Source: HGM11788 sp964654945 (lineage in GTDB: Bacteria; Bacillota; Clostridia; Lachnospirales; CAG-274). Taken from it: a stretch of 22,480 nucleotides of DNA. Below are positions 14,188 through 20,642 of this stretch, piece by piece. The translations under genes were made by a program, and so were the position numbers. Position 1 is the first letter of the stretch. Each line of letters starts with the position of its first letter. Below the pieces are notes generated by a model, which saw nothing but the letters and a program-made list of their open reading frames with translations, searched no databases and was not told where the DNA came from. The stretch covers positions 1 to 22,480 of the forward strand of contig CAZZLN010000028.1 of NCBI GenBank assembly GCA_964654945.1. Reading direction: 5' to 3'.

Positions 14188-15741
14188 ATGGATATAAAAA
14201 CAACAGGCATAACTGCCAACAGGCTTATAGGCAGTGAGTCGGCTCAGCTTATGACAGACTGCGAGGTTGTTGCTGATACAAAGCCTGCAATTGATACGGT
14301 GTTAAAGGCTGACGGAAAAATAATTATTGACAGCTGTGAGGCTATGGAGGACAGAATAAATTATAAGGGAAGATTTTTATGTGATGTGCTTTACATATCT
14401 AAGGGCGACAAGGGCTTATACAGCATAAGCTCTGAAGCTCCCGTAAATGATTTTGTTGAAATTAAAGGTGCAAAAGATGGTATGTACGCCGCTATGAGCT
14501 GTACAATATCCAATATTGACTACAATATTATAAATGACAGAAAAATCAATGTTAAGGCTATGGCTGATGTAAAGGCTCAGGCTTCTGAAAAAACAAATAT
14601 TGACGCCATAACAGAAATTGAGGATTTACCAAGAGAACAGCAAAAATTTATGAATATTTATACTACTTATGTGGTTCTGGAAAAAAGGGACAGGTTTACT
14701 GTTAATGAGGAGGTTGTTCTGCCTGCTGCAAAGCTTCCGATTAATGAGGTTTTATCTGTTGATACAAACATTGTAAATCCTGAATTTATACCTCAGCAAA
14801 ACAATGTAAATGCAAGAGGGGATATTTCCGTAACAATTCTTTATACTGCAAAAGAGGGAAGTCTTCCCGAGGTTTATGAATTTGATATTCCTTTTGACGG
14901 AAATATTGAAGCAGAAGGGGTATCAGAGGGTATGAGTGTAAACGGCACTTTTTTTGTTGAAAATGCTTTTTATGATATAGATGAAAATGATGACGGTGAA
15001 AACAGAATTATTAATATGGAGATAACTGTAGGCACTGAATTTGAGGTGACTGACAGTGGAGAAAATGAAGTTGTTGAAGATGCTTATTCTGTAAACAACG
15101 AAATAAAAACAGATAGCGTCAACATATGCACTTATATTGAAATTTGCCGCAACAAAAGTCAGTATCCTGTTAAAGAAATTCTCACTCTTGATGAAAATGC
15201 TCCGGATATGCTGCAAATTTTTAAAACAGGGGGTAAGCCTTATATTGATGATGTTAAGATTTATGACAACAGAGTGGTTATTGACGGTGTTATAAATGCT
15301 GATATTATGTATGTTACAGGTGATGATGCCATGCCTGTTTATAATTTCAGAGGGGCTATTCCCTTTTCACAGACTGTTGAAGCAAGAGGTGCTAAAGAAA
15401 ATATGATGGCTGATGTAAGCTCAAATATTGCCCATATTGGTTTTAATATGCTTTCTGACAGAGAGGTTGAGGTAAGGTGTGCCCTTAATACAAACACTGT
15501 CGTTAATAATCAGGTGTGCTATACTGTGCCTGTTTCTGCTGAAATACTGCCTATTGATGAGGAAATATTAAACAAACTTCCGGGTATGGTTATTTATGTT
15601 GTTAAAAAGGGTGATACATTATGGAAGCTTGCAAAGAGATTTAATTCAACTGTTGAGGATATTGCAGAAATAAACAATATTGAAAATCCTGATTTAATTT
15701 ATCCGGGACAAAAATTTGTAATTTTAAAGAAAGTGGGATAG
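14188..15741 (+). CDS. sipL: SipL/SpoVID-type spore coat morphogenetic protein (SPOCS/DUF3794 repeats + LysM)
   Basis: Likely coat morphogenetic protein that localises around the forespore in the mother cell and links SpoIVA-based basement layer to the coat. The 517-aa protein has three related SPOCS (DUF3794) repeats, about residues 30-120, 165-275 and 310-420, each with the pattern of strands ending in a ...GDISVTILYTA- or ...GVINADIMYVTG-type motif followed by PFxxxVEA(R)G. It ends in one LysM domain at about 467-514 (YVVKKGDTLWKLAKRF ... IYPGQKFVIL). C. difficile SipL has the same layout and similar length. The start ATG has a perfect AAGGAGG 7 bases upstream. The candidate sigma-E promoter in front agrees with the role. 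The UppS-like gene follows after 3 bp. Generic DUF3794/LysM coat proteins are the alternative, and orthology to sipL itself is not proven. Confidence 0.85.
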   Translation: MDIKTTGITANRLIGSESAQLMTDCEVVADTKPAIDTVLKADGKIIIDSCEAMEDRINYKGRFLCDVLYISKGDKGLYSISSEAPVNDFVEIKGAKDGMYAAMSCTISNIDYNIINDRKINVKAMADVKAQASEKTNIDAITEIEDLPREQQKFMNIYTTYVVLEKRDRFTVNEEVVLPAAKLPINEVLSVDTNIVNPEFIPQQNNVNARGDISVTILYTAKEGSLPEVYEFDIPFDGNIEAEGVSEGMSVNGTFFVENAFYDIDENDDGENRIINMEITVGTEFEVTDSGENEVVEDAYSVNNEIKTDSVNICTYIEICRNKSQYPVKEILTLDENAPDMLQIFKTGGKPYIDDVKIYDNRVVIDGVINADIMYVTGDDAMPVYNFRGAIPFSQTVEARGAKENMMADVSSNIAHIGFNMLSDREVEVRCALNTNTVVNNQVCYTVPVSAEILPIDEEILNKLPGMVIYVVKKGDTLWKLAKRFNSTVEDIAEINNIENPDLIYPGQKFVILKKVG

Positions 15742-15744
15742 AAT

Positions 15745-16362
15745 ATGAGAATACCAAAGCATATAGGAATAATTCCCGACGGAAACAGAAGATATGCCAA
15801 AAGCAAAAATATGTCTAAAGAAAAGGGATATGAAAATGGATTAATGCCCGGCTTAAAAGCATTTAAACGCTGCAGGGAGCTTGGTATAGAGGAGATTAGT
15901 ATTTATGGCTTTACAGTGGATAACACAAAAAGACCGAAGGTTCAGATAGAGGCTTTTACAAAAGCCTGTGTTGAAATGGTGGAGATTATAGCTGCACAGG
16001 ATTGCGAAATTTTAGCTGTAGGAAATGATAAATCCAAAATGTTTCCCGATGAGCTTAAAAAATATACTAAAAGAAAGGTTTGCGGGAAAGGGGGTATTAA
16101 AGTAAATTTTCTTATAAACTACAGCTGGGAATGGGATTTAAAGGCAGATAAAACAAAGAGCTTTTATAATACCTGTGATATATCAAGGATTGACCTTATT
16201 ATAAGATGGGGCGGTATGAGGAGGCTTTCCGGATTTCTGCCTGTACAGTCTGTTTATGCTGATTTTTATATAATTGATAAATTCTGGCCTGAATATGAAG
16301 ATGATGATATTGATGAAGCTGTTTTGTGGTATAGTAAGCAGGATGTGACATTAGGAGGCTAA
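15745..16362 (+). CDS. Short, divergent undecaprenyl diphosphate synthase-like protein
   Basis: Member of the cis-prenyltransferase (UppS) family by whole-length pattern: HIGIIPDGNRRYA near the start, ISIYGFTVDNTKRP in the middle and DLIIRWGG..RLSGFLPVQSVYADFYI...WPEY near the end, aligning with the UppS HxxIIMDGNGRWA, LTLYAFSTENWKRP and DLxIRTSGExRLSNFLLWQxAYAELYF...WPDF motifs. At 205 aa it is shorter than the usual ~240-250. Several functional positions differ: GNGRW reads GNRRY, the His of the RGH motif is Tyr (KGYENG), Trp of ENW is Thr, and Glu of RTSGE is Met (RWGGM). The catalytic Asp12 is retained. It starts 3 bp after sipL with only a weak GGGA site, so it is probably expressed with sipL during sporulation, perhaps for lipid carrier supply. 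Altered chain length or loss of activity are both possible. Confidence 0.75.
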   Translation: MRIPKHIGIIPDGNRRYAKSKNMSKEKGYENGLMPGLKAFKRCRELGIEEISIYGFTVDNTKRPKVQIEAFTKACVEMVEIIAAQDCEILAVGNDKSKMFPDELKKYTKRKVCGKGGIKVNFLINYSWEWDLKADKTKSFYNTCDISRIDLIIRWGGMRRLSGFLPVQSVYADFYIIDKFWPEYEDDDIDEAVLWYSKQDVTLGG

Positions 16363-16390
16363 AAAAATTACATTAAAATACAATAAATTA

Positions 16391-16419
16391 TTGCAAAACA
16401 AATATTAGTGTGGTATAAT
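16391..16419 (+). promoter_or_regulatory. Strong sigma-A promoter of scfA
   Basis: TTGCAA (16391-16396), exactly 17 bases, TATAAT (16414-16419), with TG one base before the -10 box. The leader is about 28 bases and carries AAGGAGG (16439-16445) 8 bases before the scfA ATG. Confidence 0.8.
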
Positions 16420-16453
16420 CAAGATAATTTATTATGCGAAGGAGGATATTGTA

Positions 16454-16594
16454 ATGAAGCATATTAAGACTTTAAATACTAAGTTACTTCAGAACACTGT
16501 TGCCAAAGGCGGCTGTGGTGAATGTCAGACTTCTTGTCAGTCTGCTTGCAAGACTTCTTGTACTGTTGCAAATCAGGCTTGTGAAAACAGATAA
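16454..16594 (+). CDS. scfA: SCIFF ranthipeptide precursor (six cysteines in forty-five residues)
   Basis: A 46-residue peptide beginning MKHIKTLNTKLLQNTVAKGG and carrying six Cys at positions 21, 24, 28, 32, 36 and 43, separated by Gly/Glu/Gln/Ser/Thr/Ala-rich spacers. This is the SCIFF family, nearly invariant across Clostridia and always beside a radical SAM maturase. In studied members the partner enzyme installs thioether bridges between Cys and nearby residues (ranthipeptide class; CteA/CteB in Clostridium thermocellum). The first ~20 residues form the leader. It has its own strong sigma-A promoter and a perfect AAGGAGG. The maturase gene follows after a hairpin. The peptide's final form and role in the cell remain poorly defined; a quorum-related regulatory role has been proposed for some clostridial relatives. 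Confidence 0.95.
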   Translation: MKHIKTLNTKLLQNTVAKGGCGECQTSCQSACKTSCTVANQACENR

Positions 16595-16606
16595 TTTTCT
16601 TATACT

Positions 16607-16646
16607 TTAAGCTAAGCATAATGGCTTAGCTTAATTTTTGTGTTTT
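16607..16646 (+). terminator. Intrinsic terminator/attenuator between scfA and scfB
   Basis: TTAAGCTAAGC (16607-16617) pairs perfectly with GCTTAGCTTAA (16624-16634) around a 6-base loop, followed by TTTTTGTGTTTT. It lies 12 bases after the scfA stop and just before the scfB ribosome binding site (AAGGAG, 16647-16652). Partial termination here would give more peptide mRNA than maturase mRNA, as is common in peptide-modification operons. Confidence 0.8.
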
Positions 16647-16660
16647 AAGGAGAAGAAGAT

Positions 16661-18019
16661 ATGATACATAAATATAGTATGAACGGTCTGTTTATTGTAC
16701 TTGATGTAAACAGCGGTGCAGTTCATATTGTAGATGAAATTGTGTATGATGTTCTTGACTGCTATAAATCATCAGAAGAAAAAGATATTATAAATAAGCT
16801 TTCTTCAAAATACAGTGAAAATGATATTAAAGACGCTATTTCGGATATTAAAGAGCTTGAAAATGAAAAAATGCTTTTTACTGAGGATATTTATGAAGAG
16901 GTTATTCCCAAGATTAATATGAGAGAGCCTGTTGTGAAGGCTTTATGTCTGCACATTGCTCATGACTGTAATCTTAAATGTAAATACTGCTTTGCCGAAG
17001 AAGGGGAATATCATGGAAAAAGAGAGCTTATGAGCCTTGAGGTTGGCAAAAAAGCCATTGATTTTCTTATTAAGGCTTCAGGCAAAAGAAAAAATCTTGA
17101 GGTGGACTTTTTTGGCGGTGAGCCTCTTATGAATTTTGATGTGGTTAAGGGTATTGTGGAATATGCCCGTTCAATTGAAAAAGAAGCAGGCAAGAATTTC
17201 AGATTTACAATTACTACAAACGGTATACTTCTTAATGATGAAATTATGGAGTATATTAATGAAAATATGCACAATGTTGTTTTAAGTATTGACGGCAGAA
17301 AAGAAGTTAATGACAATATGAGAATAAGAGCAGGCGGGCAAGGCTCTTATGACAATATTGTGCCTAAATTTCAAAAGCTTGCCGAAAGCAGAAACCAGAC
17401 AGATTATTATGTAAGAGGCACATTTACAAGGTATAATCTTGATTTTTCAAAGGATGTTATGCATATGGCTGATTTAGGCTTTAAGCAGATTTCAATTGAG
17501 CCTGTTGTTGCTGATTTAAAAGAAGATTATGCTATTGGGGAAGGTGATTTGCCCCGGATTTTTGATGAATATGAAAATCTTGCAAAACAAATTCTTGAAA
17601 GAAGAAAAAATGGCGAATGGTTTAATTTCTTCCATTTTATGATTGACCTTACAGGGGGACCTTGTGTTACAAAAAGACTTGTGGGCTGCGGTTCAGGAAC
17701 GGAATATCTTGCAGTTACTCCTGCCGGTGAGCTTTATCCCTGCCATCAGTTTGTCGGTATGAAGCAGTTTAAAATGGGTGATGTGGATTTGGGAGTTGTT
17801 AAGCCTGAAATCAGAAAAAGCTTTGAAAGCTGCAATGTTTACAGCAAACCTGCCTGTAAAAAATGCTGGGCTAAGTTTTATTGCAGCGGAGGCTGTACTG
17901 CAAATTCTTTTAATTCTCATGGTGATTTAATTACACCCTATGAAATTGGCTGCGAAATGCAGAAAAAGAGAATTGAATGTGCAATTATGATTAAAGCCTG
18001 TGAAGATAATCAGGAATAA
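16661..18019 (+). CDS. scfB: SCIFF peptide radical SAM maturase (SPASM domain, thioether-forming)
   Basis: Radical SAM enzyme that modifies the adjacent Cys-rich peptide, 452 aa. The N-terminal ~80 residues form a small winged-helix-like region resembling PqqD-type peptide recognition domains (GAVHIVDEIVYDVLDCY). The radical SAM core follows, with the SAM-binding [4Fe-4S] motif Cys103-x3-Cys107-x2-Cys110 (CNLKCKYC), then DFFGGEPLMNFDVV and TITTNGILLN. The C-terminal third is a SPASM/twitch auxiliary-cluster region with Cys in GGPCVTKRLVGCG, YPCHQF, KPACKKCWAKFYCSGGC and EIGCEM. This matches the described SCIFF maturases (CteB). Its start has AAGGAG 8 bases upstream; it is downstream of the scfA attenuator and probably transcribed by read-through. 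No dedicated protease or exporter gene is visible, but secD and secF follow. Confidence 0.95.
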   Translation: MIHKYSMNGLFIVLDVNSGAVHIVDEIVYDVLDCYKSSEEKDIINKLSSKYSENDIKDAISDIKELENEKMLFTEDIYEEVIPKINMREPVVKALCLHIAHDCNLKCKYCFAEEGEYHGKRELMSLEVGKKAIDFLIKASGKRKNLEVDFFGGEPLMNFDVVKGIVEYARSIEKEAGKNFRFTITTNGILLNDEIMEYINENMHNVVLSIDGRKEVNDNMRIRAGGQGSYDNIVPKFQKLAESRNQTDYYVRGTFTRYNLDFSKDVMHMADLGFKQISIEPVVADLKEDYAIGEGDLPRIFDEYENLAKQILERRKNGEWFNFFHFMIDLTGGPCVTKRLVGCGSGTEYLAVTPAGELYPCHQFVGMKQFKMGDVDLGVVKPEIRKSFESCNVYSKPACKKCWAKFYCSGGCTANSFNSHGDLITPYEIGCEMQKKRIECAIMIKACEDNQE

Positions 18020-18034
18020 TATTTAAAATAAAAG

Positions 18035-18121
18035 TTATCAGATGAGATTCTCCCTATATATGTGAAGCATATTATTAGCATAAGGGGAGTTCAATCTGTT
18101 ATGGGATAGACGTCCTATGAG
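18035..18121 (+). repeat. Structured spacer element, possible degenerate third copy of the intergenic repeat
   Basis: TTATCAGATGAGA (18035-18047) is identical to the reverse complement of part of repeat copy 2, and GATAGAC (18105-18111) with a nearby TGAGT (18118-18122) also matches. About 57 bases lie between these blocks. They form a hairpin: AGATT plus CTCCC (18045-18054) pairs with GGGAG plus AATCT (18085-18097), enclosing a smaller ATATG/CATAT stem. A further ATGGGA/TCCTAT hairpin (18101-18117) follows. The element lies 3' of scfB and upstream of the secD promoter, so it is not part of the secD leader. No T-run marks it as a normal terminator. Confidence 0.4.
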
Positions 18122-18136
18122 TATTTAAAAATATTA

Positions 18137-18165
18137 TTGACATTAAATAATATTTAAAATATAAT
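18137..18165 (+). promoter_or_regulatory. Consensus sigma-A promoter of secDF
   Basis: Perfect TTGACA (18137-18142), exactly 17 bases, perfect TATAAT (18160-18165). The predicted leader is about 27 bases and contains AAGGAGG (18183-18189), 9 bases before the secD ATG. Confidence 0.9.
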
Positions 18166-18198
18166 CTACTTATAAAATTATGAAGGAGGAAAACACAA

Positions 18199-19548
18199 AT
18201 GAAGGGAAAGAATTTTTTAATTCTTTTATTGGTTGTTGTTATAACCTTGGGTTTGGCAGCTGTTTCATATCGTGGTGTAAAGAGAGTTAAGTCTACTGCT
18301 TACACTTACTCAATTGATGAAAGCGGTCAGATTGTTTTAGGTGATGACGGACAGCCTGTTATTGAGGAAATTACAGAGGATGTAACTACTGACAGCGGAT
18401 TACCTGTTCGCTACGGCAGCTACAGAAACATTAAGCAGGGTCTTGACCTTAAAGGCGGTGTATACATTATATACGAAGCTAAGGATCAGAGCGGAAACAC
18501 ATTTAATCCTAGTGCTGATGAAATGAGTGCGGCTATTTCTATGCTTCAGCAGAGAGTAGATGATCAGGGCTATTATGATGCAGAAGTATCTCAGGAGGGC
18601 TCTAACAGAGTCAGAGTTGAAATTCCGGGCGTAAGTGATGCTCAGGCTGCTGCTCAGGAAATCGGTGAGGCTGCTCATCTTACTTTTAGAGATGCTGATG
18701 GCAATGTGCTTGTTGACGGCATTAATGTAACAAATGCTTCAAAGCAGGTTCAGAATAATGAAGTTGTTGTTTCTCTCGAATTTGACAGTGAGGGCAGAGA
18801 AGCTTTTGCTACAGCCACTCAGAACAATATTGGCAATCAGATTGGCATTTATATGGATGAAACTCTTCTTTCAAATCCTACTGTTCAGACTGCTATTACA
18901 GACGGCAGAGCTGTCATTACAGGTGATTTTGATGCTGAAAGAGCTGATGACCTTGCTGCTAAAATCAGAGCAGGTTCACTTCCTTTCAACTTAAATATTC
19001 TTGAATACAATGCAGTTGGTGCAAGACTTGGTGCTGACTCTCTTGCAAGAAGTGTTAAGGCAGGTATTGTTGGTATCGCAGTTGTACTTTTGTTTATGCT
19101 TATTGTTTACAGAGTATCCGGTCTTGCTGCTGATATAGCTCTTTGCCTCTATACTGCACTTTTAATTGTTATTATGAGTTTACTTGGCACAACTCTTACC
19201 CTTCCCGGTGTTGCCGGCGTTGTACTTTCTATTGGTATGGCAGTTGATGCTAACGTTATTATATTCGAAAGAATTAAGGAAGAGGTTAATGCAGGAAAGT
19301 CTGTTAAGTCTGCTATCAGAAACGGATTTTCAAAGGCTTTGTCTGCAATATTAGACGGTAATATCACTACATTGATTTCATGTGTTGTTCTTTACTGGTT
19401 AGGTTCAGGTCCTGTTAAGGGATTTGCTATGACACTTTTCTTAGGTATTGTGTTATCAATGTTTACAGCCCTTGTAATTACCAGAATTATCATCAATTCT
19501 CTTGTTGGTATAGGTCTTACAAACGGCAAGCTTTATGGCGGAAAGTAA
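18199..19548 (+). CDS. secD: Protein translocase subunit SecD
   Basis: Accessory subunit of the Sec translocon. With SecF it uses the proton or sodium gradient to assist late protein translocation. Seen in 449 aa: one N-terminal membrane helix (about 5-22), an extracytoplasmic domain with the SecD hallmark GLDLKGGVYIIYEA near 90, QRVDDQGYYDAEVSQEG near 120, then GSLPFNLNILEYNAVGARLG leading to five C-terminal helices. The RND-type motif AVDANVIIFERIKEE lies near 350. It is short compared with proteobacterial SecD because the periplasmic head domain is reduced, as is usual in Firmicutes. The start has AAGGAGG 9 bases upstream. secF begins 13 bases after its stop. No yajC lies upstream; the SCIFF genes occupy that position. 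The coding sequence looks richer in GC than the glycan operon and is probably highly expressed. Confidence 0.96.
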   Translation: MKGKNFLILLLVVVITLGLAAVSYRGVKRVKSTAYTYSIDESGQIVLGDDGQPVIEEITEDVTTDSGLPVRYGSYRNIKQGLDLKGGVYIIYEAKDQSGNTFNPSADEMSAAISMLQQRVDDQGYYDAEVSQEGSNRVRVEIPGVSDAQAAAQEIGEAAHLTFRDADGNVLVDGINVTNASKQVQNNEVVVSLEFDSEGREAFATATQNNIGNQIGIYMDETLLSNPTVQTAITDGRAVITGDFDAERADDLAAKIRAGSLPFNLNILEYNAVGARLGADSLARSVKAGIVGIAVVLLFMLIVYRVSGLAADIALCLYTALLIVIMSLLGTTLTLPGVAGVVLSIGMAVDANVIIFERIKEEVNAGKSVKSAIRNGFSKALSAILDGNITTLISCVVLYWLGSGPVKGFAMTLFLGIVLSMFTALVITRIIINSLVGIGLTNGKLYGGK

Positions 19549-19561
19549 GGAGGTTTATGTT

Positions 19562-20467
19562 ATGCAAATAGTTAAGAATAGATTTATATTTATTACTATT
19601 TCTATTGTTCTTATTCTTGGCGGCATTGCCTCTATGGTGATTAATTCTGCCAGAGGCATTGGTGCTTTTAATTTAGATATTCAGTTTACAGGCGGTGTTT
19701 CAATTCAGGCTAATGTTGGTGCTGATGCTACAGAAGCTGACATTAAAGCTATTGTTAAAGAAGTTACAGGTTCAGAGCCTTCTCAGACTCAGCTTGCTGA
19801 CATTGAAAACGGCAAGTCTGCAATATTAAAATTTCAGGAATTGTCAGATGAAAATACTTCAGCTATTCAGGACAAGCTTATTGAAAAATATGGAATTACT
19901 GAAGAAGATTTTACTGTTCAGAATGTAAGTGCCACTATTAGTTCTGAGATGTTAAGAACTTCTATTTTATCAGTAGTTGTTGCTTGTATTGCTATGCTTA
20001 TTTATGTAAGTATAAGATTTAGAGATGTTAAAAAGGGTTCAAGTGCTATTATTGCTCTTTGCCACGATGCACTCATCGTTTTAGGCAGCTATGCACTTTT
20101 TAGAATTCCCCTTAACAATAACTTTATTGCTGCTATACTTACAGTTCTCGGTTATTCTATTAATGCTACAATAGTTATTTTTGACAGAGTAAGAGAAAAT
20201 ACTCGTTCAGTTGGCAGAAAAAATTATGAAGCTCTTGTAAATCTTAGTGTTAAGCAGACTTTATCCCGTTCTATTTTTACTTCATTAACTACATTTATAA
20301 CAGTTGCTGCTCTTTATGTATTTGGTGAATCTTCAGTAAGACAGTTTGCTCTCCCTATTGCAGTTGGTATTATTTGCGGTACTTATTCTTCTATATTTAT
20401 GGCAGGTAATATCTGGTATATTTTATCAACAGCTTTTGATAAGAGCAAAAGGAATAAAAAGAAGTAA
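19562..20467 (+). CDS. secF: Protein translocase subunit SecF
   Basis: Partner of SecD in the membrane, 301 aa. Seen: N-terminal helix with basic lead (QIVKNRFIFITISIVLILGG), extracytoplasmic FTGGVSIQ motif near 45, a transmembrane block from about 125 with IRFRDVKKG, and the conserved YSINATIVIFDRVREN motif in the fourth helix region. The C-terminus is basic. The start at 19562 is preferred because the AAGGAGG at 19547-19553 is 8 bases upstream; the longer reading from 19535 would overlap secD and put this site inside the gene. It is co-transcribed with secD. The next gene, recJ, follows after a 175-bp structured spacer that may terminate most secDF transcripts. Confidence 0.96.
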   Translation: MQIVKNRFIFITISIVLILGGIASMVINSARGIGAFNLDIQFTGGVSIQANVGADATEADIKAIVKEVTGSEPSQTQLADIENGKSAILKFQELSDENTSAIQDKLIEKYGITEEDFTVQNVSATISSEMLRTSILSVVVACIAMLIYVSIRFRDVKKGSSAIIALCHDALIVLGSYALFRIPLNNNFIAAILTVLGYSINATIVIFDRVRENTRSVGRKNYEALVNLSVKQTLSRSIFTSLTTFITVAALYVFGESSVRQFALPIAVGIICGTYSSIFMAGNIWYILSTAFDKSKRNKKK

Positions 20468-20488
20468 AATTTAATTTTTTTACCAAGT

Positions 20489-20605
20489 AAGGAAGTCCCC
20501 GCCTATTAGGCGAAAGGGCTTCCTTGACTTTAGGGTTCTAAGGGACACTTTTGCATAGCAAAAGTTCTGAAGTACGCAGCGAAAGCGGAGTACGAATATC
20601 CTTGA
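20489..20605 (+). ncRNA. Multi-hairpin structured leader upstream of recJ, candidate cis-regulatory RNA or 3' UTR
   Basis: Stem P1: AAGGAAG-T-CCC (20489-20499) pairs with GGG-CTTCCTT (20516-20525), enclosing CGCC/GGCG around TATTA. Then an outer stem AAGGGA/TCCTT (20540-20545 with 20599-20603) encloses two hairpins: ACTTTTGC/GCAAAAGT (20547-20565) and GTAC...GCGAAAGC...GTAC (20572-20593, GAAA tetraloop). This would be a three-way junction. It leads directly into the terminator at 20607-20632. No promoter is obvious inside it. Competing pairings exist: GTCCC 20495-20499 with GGGAC 20542-20546, and GCAGC 20576-20580 with GCTGC 20609-20613. It does not match any riboswitch class I recognise. Confidence 0.5.
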
Positions 20606-20606
20606 T

Positions 20607-20632
20607 GGGCTGCTTTTTGCAGCTCTTTTTTT
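20607..20632 (+). terminator. Intrinsic terminator immediately before recJ
   Basis: GGGCTGC (20607-20613) pairs with GCAGCTC (20619-20625, one G-U) around T5, followed by seven T (20626-20632). The recJ ribosome binding site GAGG starts at the next base. It either ends the secDF transcript or acts as an attenuator of recJ. Confidence 0.85.
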
Positions 20633-20642
20633 GAGGTGTGTT

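Noticed and set aside
18020..18198. Riboswitch controlling secD
   Set aside because: The structured part lies upstream of a perfect sigma-A promoter, so it is not in the secD transcript started there.
19535..19561. Longer secF reading from 19535
   Set aside because: It overlaps secD and would place the perfect AAGGAGG inside the gene; ATG at 19562 is correctly spaced.
20489..20632. T-box leader before recJ
   Set aside because: No T-box sequence, specifier loop or AGxAGTAGA-type motif is present, and recJ is not an amino-acid-related gene.
20631..20642. Upstream TTG start for recJ adding four residues
   Set aside because: It lies in the terminator T-run and overlaps the ribosome binding site; the ATG at 20643 has GAGG at good spacing.
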